A DNA stretch of 64,000 bases from Cytophagales bacterium (GCA_013298125.1 JAAFJP010000011.1:62001-126000), one strand, 5' to 3'; positions 9,386-18,879 are shown, numbered from the stretch's first letter. Translations and numbers: made by a program. The notes: generated by a model from the sequence alone, not told the origin.

Positions 9386-9739
9386 ATGAAATTACAAGTG
9401 CATTCAATTCACTTTGACGCTGACATGAAGCTGTTAGAGTTTATCCAATCTAAACTCAATAAATTGGATATGTTTTATGACCGAATTACTGGTGGAGAGG
9501 TTTTTCTGAAAGTAGATAAAGGAGATACCAAAAAGGTCAGGAGCAAAATGTTAGAAGTGAAGATTAGTTTACCAGGGGCAACACTTTTTGTAAAAGAAAC
9601 CGCCTCATCTTTTGAAGAAGCAATGGATATAGCCATTGAAGCCTTGAAAGTTCAATTAAAAAAGTTCAAAGACAGAGTTCAAGAAAAACTCAACCCAACC
9701 CGAGATGTATTAACAATGTCGATGGCTATGGAGAGTTAA
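9386..9739 (+). CDS. hpf: Short ribosome hibernation promoting factor (HPF/RaiA family)
   Basis: A 117-residue protein with the beta-alpha-beta-beta-beta-alpha sigma-54 modulation/S30EA fold. Recognisable parts are VHSIHFDADMKLLEFIQSKL (helix 1), the KVDKGDTKKVRSKMLEVKISLPG strands (cited in part) and SSFEEAMDIAIEALKVQLKK (helix 2). Such proteins bind the 30S subunit at the tRNA/mRNA channel and inactivate or protect ribosomes in stationary phase. It lacks the C-terminal dimerisation domain of long HPF, so it is the short form. I chose the ATG at 9386; a GTG two codons upstream (9380) is also in frame. It stands alone with its own terminator (9772-9806). Confidence 0.92.
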   Translation: MKLQVHSIHFDADMKLLEFIQSKLNKLDMFYDRITGGEVFLKVDKGDTKKVRSKMLEVKISLPGATLFVKETASSFEEAMDIAIEALKVQLKKFKDRVQEKLNPTRDVLTMSMAMES

Positions 9740-9771
9740 TTTAGGAGAAGTATTTTTCTCTAACATACCTA

Positions 9772-9806
9772 AAAAGGGTTGCCTTCTCACGAAAGCAACC
9801 CTTTTT
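9772..9806 (+). terminator. Rho-independent terminator of hpf
   Basis: Stem AAAAGGGTTGC (9772-9782) with GCAACCCTTTTT (9795-9806), ending in a T run. Confidence 0.9.
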
Positions 9807-9839
9807 TATTTGGTTTGTAAGTAAAATTTTAATTATATG

Positions 9840-9980
9840 AAATGTTAATCTTACAAAATATTTTTTCTACTTTTTGCACAGACAAATCAATACATTTTGA
9901 AATTAATTCATTAGATACGCTATTTTCAGTTAATCATATAATAGCTTTCTTCTTCTCTAATTCTATCTACAATAGTCATG
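9840..9980 (-). pseudogene. Decayed copy of the 3' end of the Rpn nuclease gene
   Basis: On the minus strand this stretch encodes pieces such as MTIVDRIREEE and ELISKCIDLSVQKVEKI, clearly related to the last about 50 codons of the adjacent gene (MTIADRIREEE, ELISKSFGLSIQKIEEI). They are split between frames and interrupted by stops. It looks like an old tandem duplication of the gene's end, or the remnant of a second copy. Confidence 0.65.
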
Positions 9981-9986
9981 TCAATA

Positions 9987-10880
9987 TTAATTCAGAGAAA
10001 ATTTGATTTTTTGAACTATCTCTTCAATTTTTTGGATAGACAAACCGAATGATTTTGAAATCAATTCAATAGATACTCCATTTTGAAGCAATCCTTTAAT
10101 ATTATTTGTTCTTTCTTCTTCTCTAATTCTATCTGCAATAGTCATGGCAATGTCGTTTACGTTGGTTGAAACTTCTGTAAATATAGGAGTTAAATCTTCT
10201 TGTGTCAAGTTTAAGGCGGTTTCTATGTAAAGAAAAACTGTCTTGATAAATTCTAATTGTTTGTCTGCATCCAGACGGTTGAGTTTCTCAGCCCAAAAAG
10301 ATGATAATTTCATGAACTCATCTTCTTTGTCATGACTGTGTTTCAACAACATCGTAGTCATACTCAATAACAAATTCTGAAAATTTGCTATTTGATTATC
10401 GTCAATTTTATCAAACGTAAAAAGTAAATAATCAAAATCTGGAATAAATCTGTCGAGAGAGGGATGTAAGCCTTTGAAATAGCTTTTCATGGATTTATAT
10501 TTCCAGATGCCCTCACCATGATGAATGATGATGGGAATTACGACTGATAATTTCTTTCTTTGTTTACGTTCTTCTTTCCAAACATTCAAAATATACTGCA
10601 AAAGTTGTAAATGAGGATATTTTTGAACGTAAGATTTATGCTCAAACAAAAGCGTAACCAACGTTTTCTGCCCTGCGTATTCAGTTTGATATACAATATC
10701 TGCCAAATGTTCTTCCAATTCAGCATCGGTGAAAGAATCATTCACCCGTTTGAGAGCAGACAAATTAAGTCTTTCCAGTAAATCAGGAGGAAATACTTCT
10801 TCAATAAAACTTTATGCGACTTCCAAACGAGAAAACGTTTCCTTGAAAAACTTATCGTGTGGATTGTTGAGTTGATTCAT
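9987..10880 (-). pseudogene. Rpn/YhgA-like recombination-promoting nuclease with an in-frame stop
   Basis: From ATG 10880 the frame reads MNQLNNPHDKFFKETFSRLEVA, then TAA (10812-10814), then continues in the same frame SFIEEVFPPDLLERLNLSAL and on for 275 codons to 9987. With the stop read through, the product is a complete Rpn family protein (YhgA-like, PF04754 type): NPHDKFFKE start, DIVYQTEY and TLLFEHKSY in the PD-(D/E)XK core, and a C-terminal helix-turn-helix-like end. These proteins are DNase-like and promote recA-independent recombination. A single base change (for example CAA to TAA) explains the interruption. A truncated protein from an internal start at 10763 (GTG) or later would lack the first part of the fold. 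A decayed partial copy lies downstream; an intact relative of another subtype is at 44260-45108. Confidence 0.8.
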
Positions 10881-10934
10881 ATTGTGGTTTTTAAAAATAT
10901 CAAGTTCTAAATTTAATACAAAAAAATGTCACAA

Positions 10935-10969
10935 AAAAGGGCTGTCTTCGATAAGAAAACAACCCTTTT
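10935..10969 (-). terminator. Terminator of metK
   Basis: AAAAGGG/CCCTTTT arms (10935-10941, 10963-10969) with a further partly paired stem inside; a T run follows on the minus strand, 22 nt after the metK stop. Confidence 0.8.
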
Positions 10970-10990
10970 AATATATTCAAATCTAAATTC

Positions 10991-12268
10991 TTACAATCCA
11001 AACTTATCCTTTACTGCATCCACAAAGTCTAATTTCTCCCAAGTGAATAGCTCAACTTCTACTTGCTTCACTGTTCCGTCTGGGCTTTTGAAAGTTTTAG
11101 TTACAACTTCGTTCTTGCGTCCCATGTGTCCGTAAGCCGCTGTTTCTGAATAGATTGGGTTACGTAACTTCAATCGTTGTTCGATAGCATAAGGACGCAT
11201 ATCGAATACTTCTTCTAATTTACGAGCAATCTCACCGTCTGTCAAACCAACCTTAGCCGTTCCGTAAGTATTCACGAACAAACCACATGGTTTGGCAACA
11301 CCAATGGCATAAGAAACTTGTACCAAAATCTCATCACAAAGACCTGCCGCAACTGCATTTTTCGCTACGTGACGAGTAGCATAAGCCGCACTTCTATCTA
11401 CTTTCGATGGGTCTTTACCCGAGAATGCACCACCACCGTGAGCACCTTTTCCACCGTAAGTATCAACGATAATCTTACGACCTGTCAAACCTGTATCTCC
11501 GTGTGGTCCACCGATTACAAATTTACCAGTTGGGTTGATGTGGTAAGTGATTGAGTCATTGAAAAGAGCCTGTAATTCAGGTTTTGCTTTTGCTTTTACT
11601 CTTGGAATCACGATATTGATAATGTCAGCCTTAATTTTTGCTAACATCGCCTCATCTGCATCAAAATCATCATGTTGTGTCGAAACAACGATGGTGTCAA
11701 TACGTTGAGGAACGTTATCATCAGAATATTCGATAGTTACCTGAGATTTTGCATCTGGACGAAGGTATCCGATTAAGTCAGGCTCGTTGTTACGAATTTC
11801 TGACATTTCTTTCAAGATAGTATGAGCCAAATCCAACGCCAAAGGCATATAGTTATCAGTCTCACGAGTAGCGTAACCAAACATCATGCCTTGGTCACCA
11901 GCACCTTGTGCATTAGCTTTTGATTCAAAATCATCGGCAGTTACTCTATCAACTCCTTGGTTAATATCGTCAGATTGGTCGTGAATCGCTGAGATAATTC
12001 CGCAAGAATTTGCCTCAAACATATATTCTGATTTGGTATAACCGATTTTACGGATAACCTCACGAGCAATCGCCTGAACGTCAAGATAAGTTTTTGTTTT
12101 TACCTCACCTGCCAACACCACTAAACCCGTTGTTACAAGGGTCTCGCAAGCTACTTTTGAAGATGGGTCAAACGCCATGAAGTTGTCAATCAATGCGTCC
12201 GAGATTTGGTCTGATACTTTGTCTGGGTGTCCTTCCGATACCGACTCAGAGGTGAAAAGATATGCCAT
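10991..12268 (-). CDS. metK: S-adenosylmethionine synthetase
   Basis: A 425-residue cytosolic enzyme making S-adenosylmethionine from ATP and methionine. Family signatures are present: GHPDK (13-17), [25 protein letters not shown] with IIVDTYGG, and [19 protein letters not shown]. It is slightly longer than the E. coli enzyme (384), as usual in Bacteroidota. The ATG at 12268 gives the standard N-terminus [18 protein letters not shown] good promoter lies at 12308-12338; no SAM riboswitch fold was recognised in the short leader (about 30-40 nt, too short for one). Confidence 0.98.
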   Translation of the reverse strand: MAYLFTSESVSEGHPDKVSDQISDALIDNFMAFDPSSKVACETLVTTGLVVLAGEVKTKTYLDVQAIAREVIRKIGYTKSEYMFEANSCGIISAIHDQSDDINQGVDRVTADDFESKANAQGAGDQGMMFGYATRETDNYMPLALDLAHTILKEMSEIRNNEPDLIGYLRPDAKSQVTIEYSDDNVPQRIDTIVVSTQHDDFDADEAMLAKIKADIINIVIPRVKAKAKPELQALFNDSITYHINPTGKFVIGGPHGDTGLTGRKIIVDTYGGKGAHGGGAFSGKDPSKVDRSAAYATRHVAKNAVAAGLCDEILVQVSYAIGVAKPCGLFVNTYGTAKVGLTDGEIARKLEEVFDMRPYAIEQRLKLRNPIYSETAAYGHMGRKNEVVTKTFKSPDGTVKQVEVELFTWEKLDFVDAVKDKFGL

Positions 12269-12307
12269 TATATTTAATTTATGAAATATGAAAAATCTAA
12301 TAATTCA

Positions 12308-12338
12308 CAAATTTAAAAGGAATATTTTGAAATGACAA
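12308..12338 (-). promoter_or_regulatory. Bacteroidota-type promoter of metK
   Basis: On the minus strand TTG (12338-12336), a 20-nt spacer, then TAAATTTG (12315-12308), matching the TTG/TAnnTTTG promoter of this phylum. The predicted transcription start is about 35 nt before the metK ATG. Confidence 0.65.
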
Positions 12339-12517
12339 TTTGGCTTGTGGAATGGCAATTTTATGGATAATTTATCTATTACAACAAACAATTAGGATAT
12401 AATATCTAATAAAATAGAATTATTTTGAAATTTACTCTATTTGAGGATTTATTATAAACGTAACTATTCTGTGTAATATTTAACGGAACTATCTACTATT
12501 TGCCGCATAATTAAAGT

Positions 12518-12612
12518 ACCCCTATCCCAACCCTTTCCCCTTTATGGGAAAGGGCTTTACCTCCTCGTGCGGGAAGTCCTTCCCTTCAAGGGGAAGGATT
12601 TAGGATGGGGTG
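12518..12612. repeat. Palindromic repeat, CCTCACCCC-like GC-rich family
   Basis: An imperfect inverted repeat with the left arm ACCCCTATCCCAACCCTTTC near 12518 and a right arm of the type GGATTTAGGATGGGGT ending near 12612; the interior contains a second stem, TTCCCCTTTATGGGAA. It belongs with the more regular elements at 19854, 26116 and 38916. It occupies most of the spacer between metK and crtY that is not promoter; the rest (12339-12517) holds nothing I recognise. Confidence 0.7.
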
Positions 12613-12646
12613 CAACAAATACGATATTTAAACATCTTTTTTAAAC

Positions 12647-13837
12647 TCAAAACATTTTTTTTACCAGAACATCCCATGCTGCACGAATGAATGGCGGTTT
12701 TGGAACGGTATTGATAAACATAATATCTTCAAAGACAGAAGTATCTTCATCCAAAAACTTCAAGACCTTTGAAGCTTTGTTATATTTAAAAAAACTGGTA
12801 AAAACTGAATCTTGCGGAGTACGATGATGGAGCATCACGTTCAACAAAACGGTATCTAAAAAGCCCTTCCATCGGTTTAACTGCATCCCATTTTTTTCTA
12901 CTTTATTATGCTCTAAAGACTTTACTAAATTTTGCAAATAACGTTGGCTTCGTTGAAAAGTATAACCCGTAGAGGCTTTCACATACCCGCCAGACGTACC
13001 TATACGTATGACTTTGGGTGAAGGTGAGGCTTCGTGTGGTTCGTCTGACATGGGGATAATACCAAACTCGGTTTCAGATATTTGATATTCTTCTGGTTTT
13101 ATTTGATATTCGCCCGCTTTTAGGGTTTCCTCAATGTATTTTTTGAGATAAAATTCGTACTCTTCTTGACTGATGAGATTATCCGAAAAAATAGTAAATT
13201 CAATTAATGCTTTTGTTTCCGAATGAGGCAATACATACACAAAACGAAGTTCATCTTTTTGTTCGGTTCTGAAATCAAATAAAATCGGTTCATCTATTTT
13301 AAAAACGGGTTTTGTGGTCTCGATTACCCATCCTTTAAAATGTTGAAGCATATTGTGGTGCTTCGGATTATTGTATTTTGAACGATAACAACTATCAAAT
13401 ACATACTCAGAAGCATCAAAATCGCCTTTATTGGTTTTGACGGTTTCAGCAACTTCCAAAATATCCGCCTGTAAAAAAGTAATATTGGAATTCTGTTTCA
13501 AGATTGGAATAATGTATTCGTAAAAATCAATTCCACGAATCATTTTATAGACATAATCCTGTAAATCAAGGAATTGTGAGAAATTTTCAGTTCCATGAAA
13601 CCAAACGCCTTTCCATTTTTGAGCAATGATTTCTTCAAAAGGAGAAGTTCCCGTTTCCCAAAAACACCACGTATGGTCATTGACGTTTTTCTCCTCACGG
13701 TCAATAATCAATATTTTTTTATCTTTAAAATAAGGATTTTGATTAAGATAAAAAGCCAAAGAAAGCCCCGCCATGCCTCCGCCTGCGATGATGTAATGGT
13801 AAGTATTTTTAGGTAAATTTTGGTTTTCAGAAAGCAT
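12647..13837 (-). CDS. crtY: Lycopene cyclase (carotenoid biosynthesis)
   Basis: A 396-residue FAD/NAD(P)-dependent cyclase that converts the ends of lycopene into beta-ionone rings, giving beta-carotene on the way to the pigments of these bacteria. Evidence: an N-terminal dinucleotide-binding GGGMAGLSLAFYL motif, then the CrtY signature VNDHTWCFWE, later FDSCYRS and TSGGYVKASTGYTFQRSQ. Length fits the family (about 380-400). The frame reaches a TTG at 13858, but the ATG at 13837 (MLSENQNLPKNTYHYIIAGG) is preferred. No other carotenoid genes are visible here, so the pathway genes must lie elsewhere. Confidence 0.92.
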   Translation of the reverse strand: MLSENQNLPKNTYHYIIAGGGMAGLSLAFYLNQNPYFKDKKILIIDREEKNVNDHTWCFWETGTSPFEEIIAQKWKGVWFHGTENFSQFLDLQDYVYKMIRGIDFYEYIIPILKQNSNITFLQADILEVAETVKTNKGDFDASEYVFDSCYRSKYNNPKHHNMLQHFKGWVIETTKPVFKIDEPILFDFRTEQKDELRFVYVLPHSETKALIEFTIFSDNLISQEEYEFYLKKYIEETLKAGEYQIKPEEYQISETEFGIIPMSDEPHEASPSPKVIRIGTSGGYVKASTGYTFQRSQRYLQNLVKSLEHNKVEKNGMQLNRWKGFLDTVLLNVMLHHRTPQDSVFTSFFKYNKASKVLKFLDEDTSVFEDIMFINTVPKPPFIRAAWDVLVKKMF

Positions 13838-13902
13838 TTTTTGAGTATTGAGATACAAACGGTAACGGAATAAACTTGACTAACTAAATCAGATAACAAA
13901 TG

Positions 13903-13935
13903 AAAATCCCGTAAGTTTTTAATCTTACGGGATTT
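13903..13935 (-). terminator. Terminator downstream of lipA
   Basis: AAATCCCGTAAG with CTTACGGGATTT (arms about 13904-13915 and 13924-13935), followed by TTTT on the minus strand. It is the second hairpin after the lipA stop and lies before crtY. Confidence 0.75.
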
Positions 13936-13962
13936 CTAAAATTACTGAAAAATCTTTATACT

Positions 13963-13995
13963 AAACCTATAAGGTTTTAAAAACCTTATAGGTTT
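13963..13995. repeat. Palindrome AAACCTATAAGGTTTT family, doubling as a terminator
   Basis: Perfect arms AAACCTATAAGGTTT / AAACCTTATAGGTTT with almost no loop, just after the lipA stop codon. The same half-site, AAACCTATAAGG, forms the convergent terminator at 23804-23836. Confidence 0.7.
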
Positions 13996-14006
13996 CTCGA
14001 AATTTT

Positions 14007-14882
14007 CTAAATATGCTTCTCAGCATGATAACTACTTCTCACCAAAGCTCCTGATTCTACGTAGTTCAATCCACGTTTTAAACCTTCTTCTTTATACATC
14101 GCAAAAGTATCAGGATGAATCCACTCAATAACTTCATGGTGCATTTTGGTTGGTTGAAGATATTGCCCCAAAGTCAAAACGTCTAAGCCATGTTCTACCA
14201 AATCATCCATTGCTTTGAAAACTTCATCCTGTGTTTCGCCCAAGCCGAGCATAATGCCCGATTTTGTACGTTTTCCGAATTCTTTGGTACGTTTGGTTTG
14301 CTCCAAACTACGAGCATATTTTGCTTGCGGACGTACATTTCTGTACAATCTCTCCACGGTTTCCATATTGTGTGAAACAACTTCCTGCCCCCCTTCAATC
14401 ATTCTAATCAGAGCATCCCAATTGCCTTTTGTATCGGGAATCAATGTTTCGATGGTTGTAGTGGGTGATAATTCTTTCACTTGCACAACCGTCTGATACC
14501 AGATTTCTGCCCCTTTGTCTTTCAATTCGTCACGATTTACGGAGGTCAAAACAGCGTGTTTTACGCCCATCAATTTAATGGCTTCTGCCACACGGCGAGG
14601 TTCGTCTTCATCATACTCATTTGGGCGACCCGTTGCCACTGCACAAAAGGTACACGAGCGAGTACAAACATTCCCCAAAATCATAAAGGTAGCCGTGCCA
14701 GCTCCCCAACATTCGCCCATATTGGGGCAATTGCCTGACTGACAGATGGTGTGTAATTTATTTTCTTGAACGATGTTACGCACACGAGCATACTCTTGTC
14801 CGATGGGCAATTTTACTCTTAACCAATCGGGCTTTTTGTTGTGTTTGGTTGCTGTGGGCGTTATTACTGGTAATTCTATCAT
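14007..14882 (-). CDS. lipA: Lipoyl synthase (radical SAM)
   Basis: A 291-residue radical SAM enzyme that inserts two sulfurs into octanoyl groups on E2 and H proteins to make lipoate. The auxiliary [4Fe-4S] cluster cysteines are C47, C52 and C58 ([12 protein letters not shown]); the radical SAM cysteines are C73, C77 and C80 (CTRSCTFC). The conserved C-terminal serine motif is present ([11 protein letters not shown]). The length is that of the family. The ATG at 14882 gives [10 protein letters not shown]. No lipB adjoins it. Downstream hairpins end the transcript; upstream lies an outer-membrane-like gene with its own terminator, so lipA probably has its own promoter in 14883-14995. Confidence 0.97.
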   Translation of the reverse strand: MIELPVITPTATKHNKKPDWLRVKLPIGQEYARVRNIVQENKLHTICQSGNCPNMGECWGAGTATFMILGNVCTRSCTFCAVATGRPNEYDEDEPRRVAEAIKLMGVKHAVLTSVNRDELKDKGAEIWYQTVVQVKELSPTTTIETLIPDTKGNWDALIRMIEGGQEVVSHNMETVERLYRNVRPQAKYARSLEQTKRTKEFGKRTKSGIMLGLGETQDEVFKAMDDLVEHGLDVLTLGQYLQPTKMHHEVIEWIHPDTFAMYKEEGLKRGLNYVESGALVRSSYHAEKHI

Positions 14883-14995
14883 TGTCTGGGTAATTAGGGA
14901 TTGGGGAAATGGGGATTAGGTATTAAACAAATTACCATTACTTTCCTTTTATCCTCTATTTTTATTCTTGCCACAAATTTAAGTCTCATTAATAT

Positions 14996-15042
14996 AAAAA
15001 CGTCAAGAAAATGAAATTGGTTTACATTTTCTCGACGTTTTT
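14996..15042 (-). terminator. Terminator of the outer-membrane-like gene
   Basis: 18-bp arms (14996-15013 with 15025-15042, core ACGTCAAGAAAATG) with a single mismatch, followed by T's. Short GGGATTGGGG / CCCAATCCCC repeats flank it at about 14889-14925 and 15090-15112. Confidence 0.85.
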
Positions 15043-15107
15043 ATCTAATCACAATTTTATAATCTCTTATCTGATTTCCTAATTCCTAATTACCCAATCC
15101 CCAGTCC

Positions 15108-15884
15108 CTATTTCTTTCCCCCAAAGAATATAGTCAAATAACCAGAGGTAAAAGTATTTCTATTCTCTGCCGTTGCCATGATGTTTACTTTTTTAGAATA
15201 TATCTCGGCTAAAAAACCAATTTCAAGACTAATATTTGATTGACGGAAAGCGTCTAATTCAAAGTTTAGGGCAGCTTTTATGCTTGCTCCTGGTATAATT
15301 TCAGCCTGATTAAGTCCTTCAAAAAAACCACCACTACCTGCAATGTTACCAAAATTGTGCTTTTTGGGGTCAAAGATTTCATCTCTTAGAATTCCTCTAC
15401 CAGCAAACACTTGAATATAATAAGGTTTCAATAATCCGATAGTAGGACCTCCCGCCAGAATAGCGTTAATATTGATACCACCCTCAGACGATTTACGAAA
15501 AATATTAATCTCTCGCCCGTATTGAGGACGGATAGCAAACAGGTAATTTTGTTTTCCGAAGACATAGCTACTACCACTTCCGTTAGAGCTGGTTGTACTT
15601 TCACGATAATGATTCACACTGACGATTTCGAGATTAATGTAATGAAACTGTTTGTGAAAGGCATTATTATCAATGGCAATTTCTTTTCGTGCGGCTATTC
15701 CACCTAAAAGCCCCGAATTGGTATTAGTAGTGAGTCCAAACGATAAAACTGATTTATAATTTTCCTCATCAACCACATCTTTGGGCGTACTCTGGGGTTT
15801 AGTATTTTTGCGTTGTGCCTCTATTGTATTAGTAATCCCTAAGAAAAGGAAAACAATAAATGAAATTTGTAATATCTTTTTCAC
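15108..15884 (-). CDS. Exported, outer-membrane-like protein of unknown function
   Basis: A 258-residue protein not assigned to a named family. It starts at GTG 15884 with a signal peptide (MKKILQISFIVFLFLGITNTIEAQ). The mature part alternates hydrophobic and polar residues in strand-like stretches (VLSFGLTTNTNSGLLGGIAA, NISLEIGFLAEIYSKK) and ends with an aromatic-containing terminus, SGYLTIFFGGKK, as beta-barrel proteins do. No catalytic motif is visible. It lies upstream of lipA in the same direction but is separated from it by a strong terminator. A small outer membrane beta-barrel is the best guess. Confidence 0.7.
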   Translation of the reverse strand: MKKILQISFIVFLFLGITNTIEAQRKNTKPQSTPKDVVDEENYKSVLSFGLTTNTNSGLLGGIAARKEIAIDNNAFHKQFHYINLEIVSVNHYRESTTSSNGSGSSYVFGKQNYLFAIRPQYGREINIFRKSSEGGININAILAGGPTIGLLKPYYIQVFAGRGILRDEIFDPKKHNFGNIAGSGGFFEGLNQAEIIPGASIKAALNFELDAFRQSNISLEIGFLAEIYSKKVNIMATAENRNTFTSGYLTIFFGGKK

Positions 15885-15994
15885 GGTAAGTTTTTTCCAA
15901 ATGGGAGATTAATTTTTATAAAAATAAGCATTAGGAGTCTATTTGTATTAATTTTAGAATAAAAATGTAGAATTAAAAATAAATTTAAAATCTC

Positions 15995-16405
15995 ATGGCA
16001 ACAGTAAAATCGACCTATTTAGGTGAACTCCGAACCACCTCAACACATTTACAATCTGGAAATCAACTAATTACGGATGCACCAACCGATAATATGGGCA
16101 AGGGTGAAGCCTTTTCTCCTACTGATTTATTGGCTACCGCTATGGGTACTTGTATTCTCACGACTATGGCAATTGTTGCTCAGCGAGATGAGATAGAATT
16201 GACTGGGTCTGACATTGAAGTAACAAAAATTATGTCTCAAACGCCTCCTCGCCGTGTTGACCGTGTTGAAATTAACTTAAAAATGAAAACAAATATTGTT
16301 TTGTCGGCAGAACAAATTAAAAAATTAGAAAATACCGCCCATAAATGTCCCGTATCATTAAGCCTTCATCCAGACGTTGAACAGGTGTTGGTTTTTGAAT
16401 GGTAA
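15995..16405 (+). CDS. OsmC-family peroxiredoxin-like protein
   Basis: A 136-residue OsmC/Ohr-superfamily protein, thiol-dependent enzymes that reduce organic hydroperoxides. The two catalytic cysteines are in the expected contexts: C53 in AMGTCILTTMAI and C118 in AHKCPVSLSLHP. GKGEAFSPTDLLATA is the usual approach to the first cysteine. The short length and sequence suit the YhfA/OsmC branch rather than Ohr. It is divergent from the preceding gene and convergent with ytxJ, which is also thiol-related. Confidence 0.93.
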   Translation: MATVKSTYLGELRTTSTHLQSGNQLITDAPTDNMGKGEAFSPTDLLATAMGTCILTTMAIVAQRDEIELTGSDIEVTKIMSQTPPRRVDRVEINLKMKTNIVLSAEQIKKLENTAHKCPVSLSLHPDVEQVLVFEW

Positions 16406-16497
16406 TTATTTTAGGAGCAAAGGAGAAAGGGGGATGTAACTTCATACCTACACTTTCTCCATTTCTCCCGTCTCCCTTCCTCCTTTTTCCTCTCCTC

Positions 16498-16833
16498 CTA
16501 AGCAATCCCTTCCAACTCCGCAAAAGAAATCTCAAAATGTGAGGCGTTATAAATACATTCGCCATTTTGGATTACTAACACTTGGGGCGATTGATGTTCT
16601 ACGTTGAACATCGTGGCTATTTCGTTGGAGATGGGTCTGTATGTGAGTAAATCCAAATAATAAGGCTTTAAATCTCCTACTTTTTCTTGCTTCCAATTTC
16701 TTTCCAAACGATTTAGGGAAGTGGCTGATATAGAGCAAGTTGTGCTATGTTTTAGCAATAACACAGGATACTTATACGACTCCGTTTTGATGTCTTCTAA
16801 TTGACTAATTTCTGTTAATATATTCCAATTCAT
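16498..16833 (-). CDS. ytxJ: YtxJ-type monothiol bacilliredoxin-like protein
   Basis: A 111-residue thioredoxin-fold protein. The motif KHSTTCSISATSLNRLER with a single active-site C33 (TCxxS type) is characteristic of the YtxJ family (DUF2847), proposed to act in bacillithiol redox chemistry; several Bacteroidota make bacillithiol. The following SPQVLVIQNG segment is the usual cis-Pro loop region. It probably lies in the cytosol. It is convergent with the OsmC gene. Confidence 0.9.
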   Translation of the reverse strand: MNWNILTEISQLEDIKTESYKYPVLLLKHSTTCSISATSLNRLERNWKQEKVGDLKPYYLDLLTYRPISNEIATMFNVEHQSPQVLVIQNGECIYNASHFEISFAELEGIA

Positions 16834-16891
16834 TTTTGATTATTTACTTGTTTTCTTCTTGACAAATTTCGTGGTCATTTAGTTTCTAATC

Positions 16892-17530
16892 CTACCACTT
16901 CTTTAAAACAAACTGAGCGGGTCGTTGTTTGGATAGCATCAATAAAATCCCTCCGTAGGTCAATCCTTCCAATAATTTCGTGGCTCGATAAGCCGAAATA
17001 TTAATCAGTTTAGCGTATTCTTTGGCAGTTATTTTGTTATTTTTTTTCAAATATGTAATCAGATATTTGACGTTGGGTTGTCCTAATAATTGTTCATCAA
17101 CTTGATTATCAGACTTATCCAAAATCTGAGTCATTTCCTTGGTGACGGGCGTAGTTTGGTCGTTGGCACGTACATACACAACGTGATGATTCTGTTCGTC
17201 AATAGCTTCGTGGGGCTTTTCTTTACTCTCTTTTACATTGATAATCAATACTTTACGCTTGCCTTCGTGAAAATAGGAGCTATATTGAATTTCTATTGGA
17301 GGAATCACCAATTCTTCGGCAGCATGAATAATTTTGGTCATTTCCTCGATTTCGGAACAGCCTTTGATGGTTTTGTCATCATCCACTCCCACGACTAATC
17401 GTCCTCCTGATGTATTGGAAAATGCAGCCAAAATGCGGGCAGCTTTGTGAGAATTTTCGATGTGCCTTTTGAACTCTAAGTTGGTAGATTCTTTTTGTTT
17501 GAGTAGTATAAGAAAATCTTTTTCGGTCAT
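16892..17530 (-). CDS. AlbA_2/Schlafen-type putative ATP/DNA-binding regulator
   Basis: A 212-residue protein. Residues about 1-120 form the Schlafen AlbA_2 domain: ESTNLEFKRHI, then ILAAFSNTSGGRLVVGVDDD, then VRANDQTTPV. The remaining C-terminal part (about 140-212) is a short winged-helix-like segment (KYLITYLKKNNKITAKEYAK, ATKLLEGLTYGGILL). Such proteins are often called ATP-binding or transcriptional regulators, with little direct proof. Upstream of ytxJ in the same orientation with a 58-nt gap. Its role is unknown. Confidence 0.85.
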   Translation of the reverse strand: MTEKDFLILLKQKESTNLEFKRHIENSHKAARILAAFSNTSGGRLVVGVDDDKTIKGCSEIEEMTKIIHAAEELVIPPIEIQYSSYFHEGKRKVLIINVKESKEKPHEAIDEQNHHVVYVRANDQTTPVTKEMTQILDKSDNQVDEQLLGQPNVKYLITYLKKNNKITAKEYAKLINISAYRATKLLEGLTYGGILLMLSKQRPAQFVLKKW

Positions 17531-17706
17531 TTAAGTAGTGATTAGTAAATAGTGATTGGTGATTAGTATTATAAACAGCTAATTATCAATTGTTTATAAA
17601 AAATAAATACATCGATTAAATTTTATATATTGCTTACACGGTTGTTTATTGAGCAAATTTACAATATTTTACTCATCTTTACGGGAAAATAAAAACCAAT
17701 CAATCT

Positions 17707-18576
17707 TTGAATTCTGAAACAAAACCAATTCCACTAAAAGCCTACTTGTTCTTACTCTTGGGTGTATTTTGTATTGCTTGGTCGGCAATTTTTGTAAAAA
17801 TGGCTGATGCCCCAGCATTGACTTCTGGGTTTTATCGTTATTTTTTTTGCTTCTTGGGAATCATTCCGATTTGGATTTACAAAAAAATAAAAATCCCAAA
17901 TCAAAAGACGCTTTTATGGATAATTTTAGGAGGGTTTTTCTTCGTCTGTGACATGGGACTTTGGAATCTTTCCATTCTCAAAACCTCCGCTTCGGTTTCA
18001 ACTTTATTGGCAAATAATGCTTCTGTTTTTGTGAGTTTGGGAGCGTTAATTTTCTTCAAACAGAAATTACCAATGATTTATTGGATTGGTCTTTTTGTGG
18101 CAATGGTAGGGGTATTTACCGTTACGGGAAGAGATTTTTTCAATAATTCAAATTTAGGCACAGGACACTTGATGGCTATCGGGGCAGCAATGTTTTATGC
18201 GGGCTACTTACTTATTACTCAGCAAGTTAGAGAAAGTGTAGATGTAGTTAATTTCATGGGGTGGTCGTTACTTTCTTGCCTATTTTTTTCATTTCTCATC
18301 TGTTGGCAACAAGATTTACAGATGCTTCATTTCGATAATCAAACGTGGTGGGCTTTCATAGCCTCTGGTTTAATTTGTCATTTGGCGGGGTGGTTATGTA
18401 TCAATTATTCGTTAGGTTTTTTACCAGCCGCAATTGTTTCTCCAACGCTTTTGATTCAACCCGTTTTGACCTCTATTATTTCCTTCTTTCTTTTACACGA
18501 AACTCTCAGAACGGAGCAAATTGTAGGGGGATTTATCGTAATTTTTGGTGTTTATTTAGTGAATAGAAAGCGGTGA
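17707..18576 (+). CDS. EamA/DMT-superfamily transporter
   Basis: A 289-residue inner-membrane protein with ten hydrophobic segments in two EamA repeats (AYLFLLLGVFCIAWSAIFVK and PAAIVSPTLLIQPVLTSIIS are the recognisable parts). It belongs to the drug/metabolite transporters; the substrate is unknown. The start is a TTG at 17707: an in-frame stop lies at 17650-17652 with no ATG between, and the first internal ATG would remove the first membrane helix. Confidence 0.9.
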   Translation: MNSETKPIPLKAYLFLLLGVFCIAWSAIFVKMADAPALTSGFYRYFFCFLGIIPIWIYKKIKIPNQKTLLWIILGGFFFVCDMGLWNLSILKTSASVSTLLANNASVFVSLGALIFFKQKLPMIYWIGLFVAMVGVFTVTGRDFFNNSNLGTGHLMAIGAAMFYAGYLLITQQVRESVDVVNFMGWSLLSCLFFSFLICWQQDLQMLHFDNQTWWAFIASGLICHLAGWLCINYSLGFLPAAIVSPTLLIQPVLTSIISFFLLHETLRTEQIVGGFIVIFGVYLVNRKR

Positions 18577-18678
18577 GTTGGCAATAAATAGTTGGCAGTA
18601 GGTAGTTTTCCAAAAACATAATTAACTACATTGCTAACTAAGTAAGTTTCTTTTTTTTCTAAAATTAATGAGTGGTGG

Positions 18679-18757
18679 ACTTCCCGAAAGTTTTTTCTAC
18701 TTTCGGGAAGTTGATATTGGAAGAACTTCCCGAAAGTAAAAAAACTTTCGGGAAGTT
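18679..18757. repeat. Two tandem hairpins of the ACTTCCCGAAAGT family
   Basis: ACTTCCCGAAAG/CTTTCGGGAAGT at 18679-18711 and AACTTCCCGAAAGT/ACTTTCGGGAAGTT at 18724-18757. The second is followed by no clear U-run. The same palindrome occurs at 61019-61051. The rest of the 18577-18879 spacer holds AGTTGGCAGTA-type repeats at both ends and nothing else recognisable. Confidence 0.85.
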
Positions 18758-18879
18758 AGAGAGACTTAATTAACACTATATTAACTATCTCATTTTTAGT
18801 TACTTAGATTTTAGACTAAAACTTCACTCACTGCCCACTGTAAACTAAATTTACTGCCTACTGCCAACTACCTACTATT

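Noticed and set aside
12269-12307. SAM riboswitch in front of metK
   Set aside because: The predicted leader is only about 35-40 nt and no SAM-I/II-like pairing was seen.
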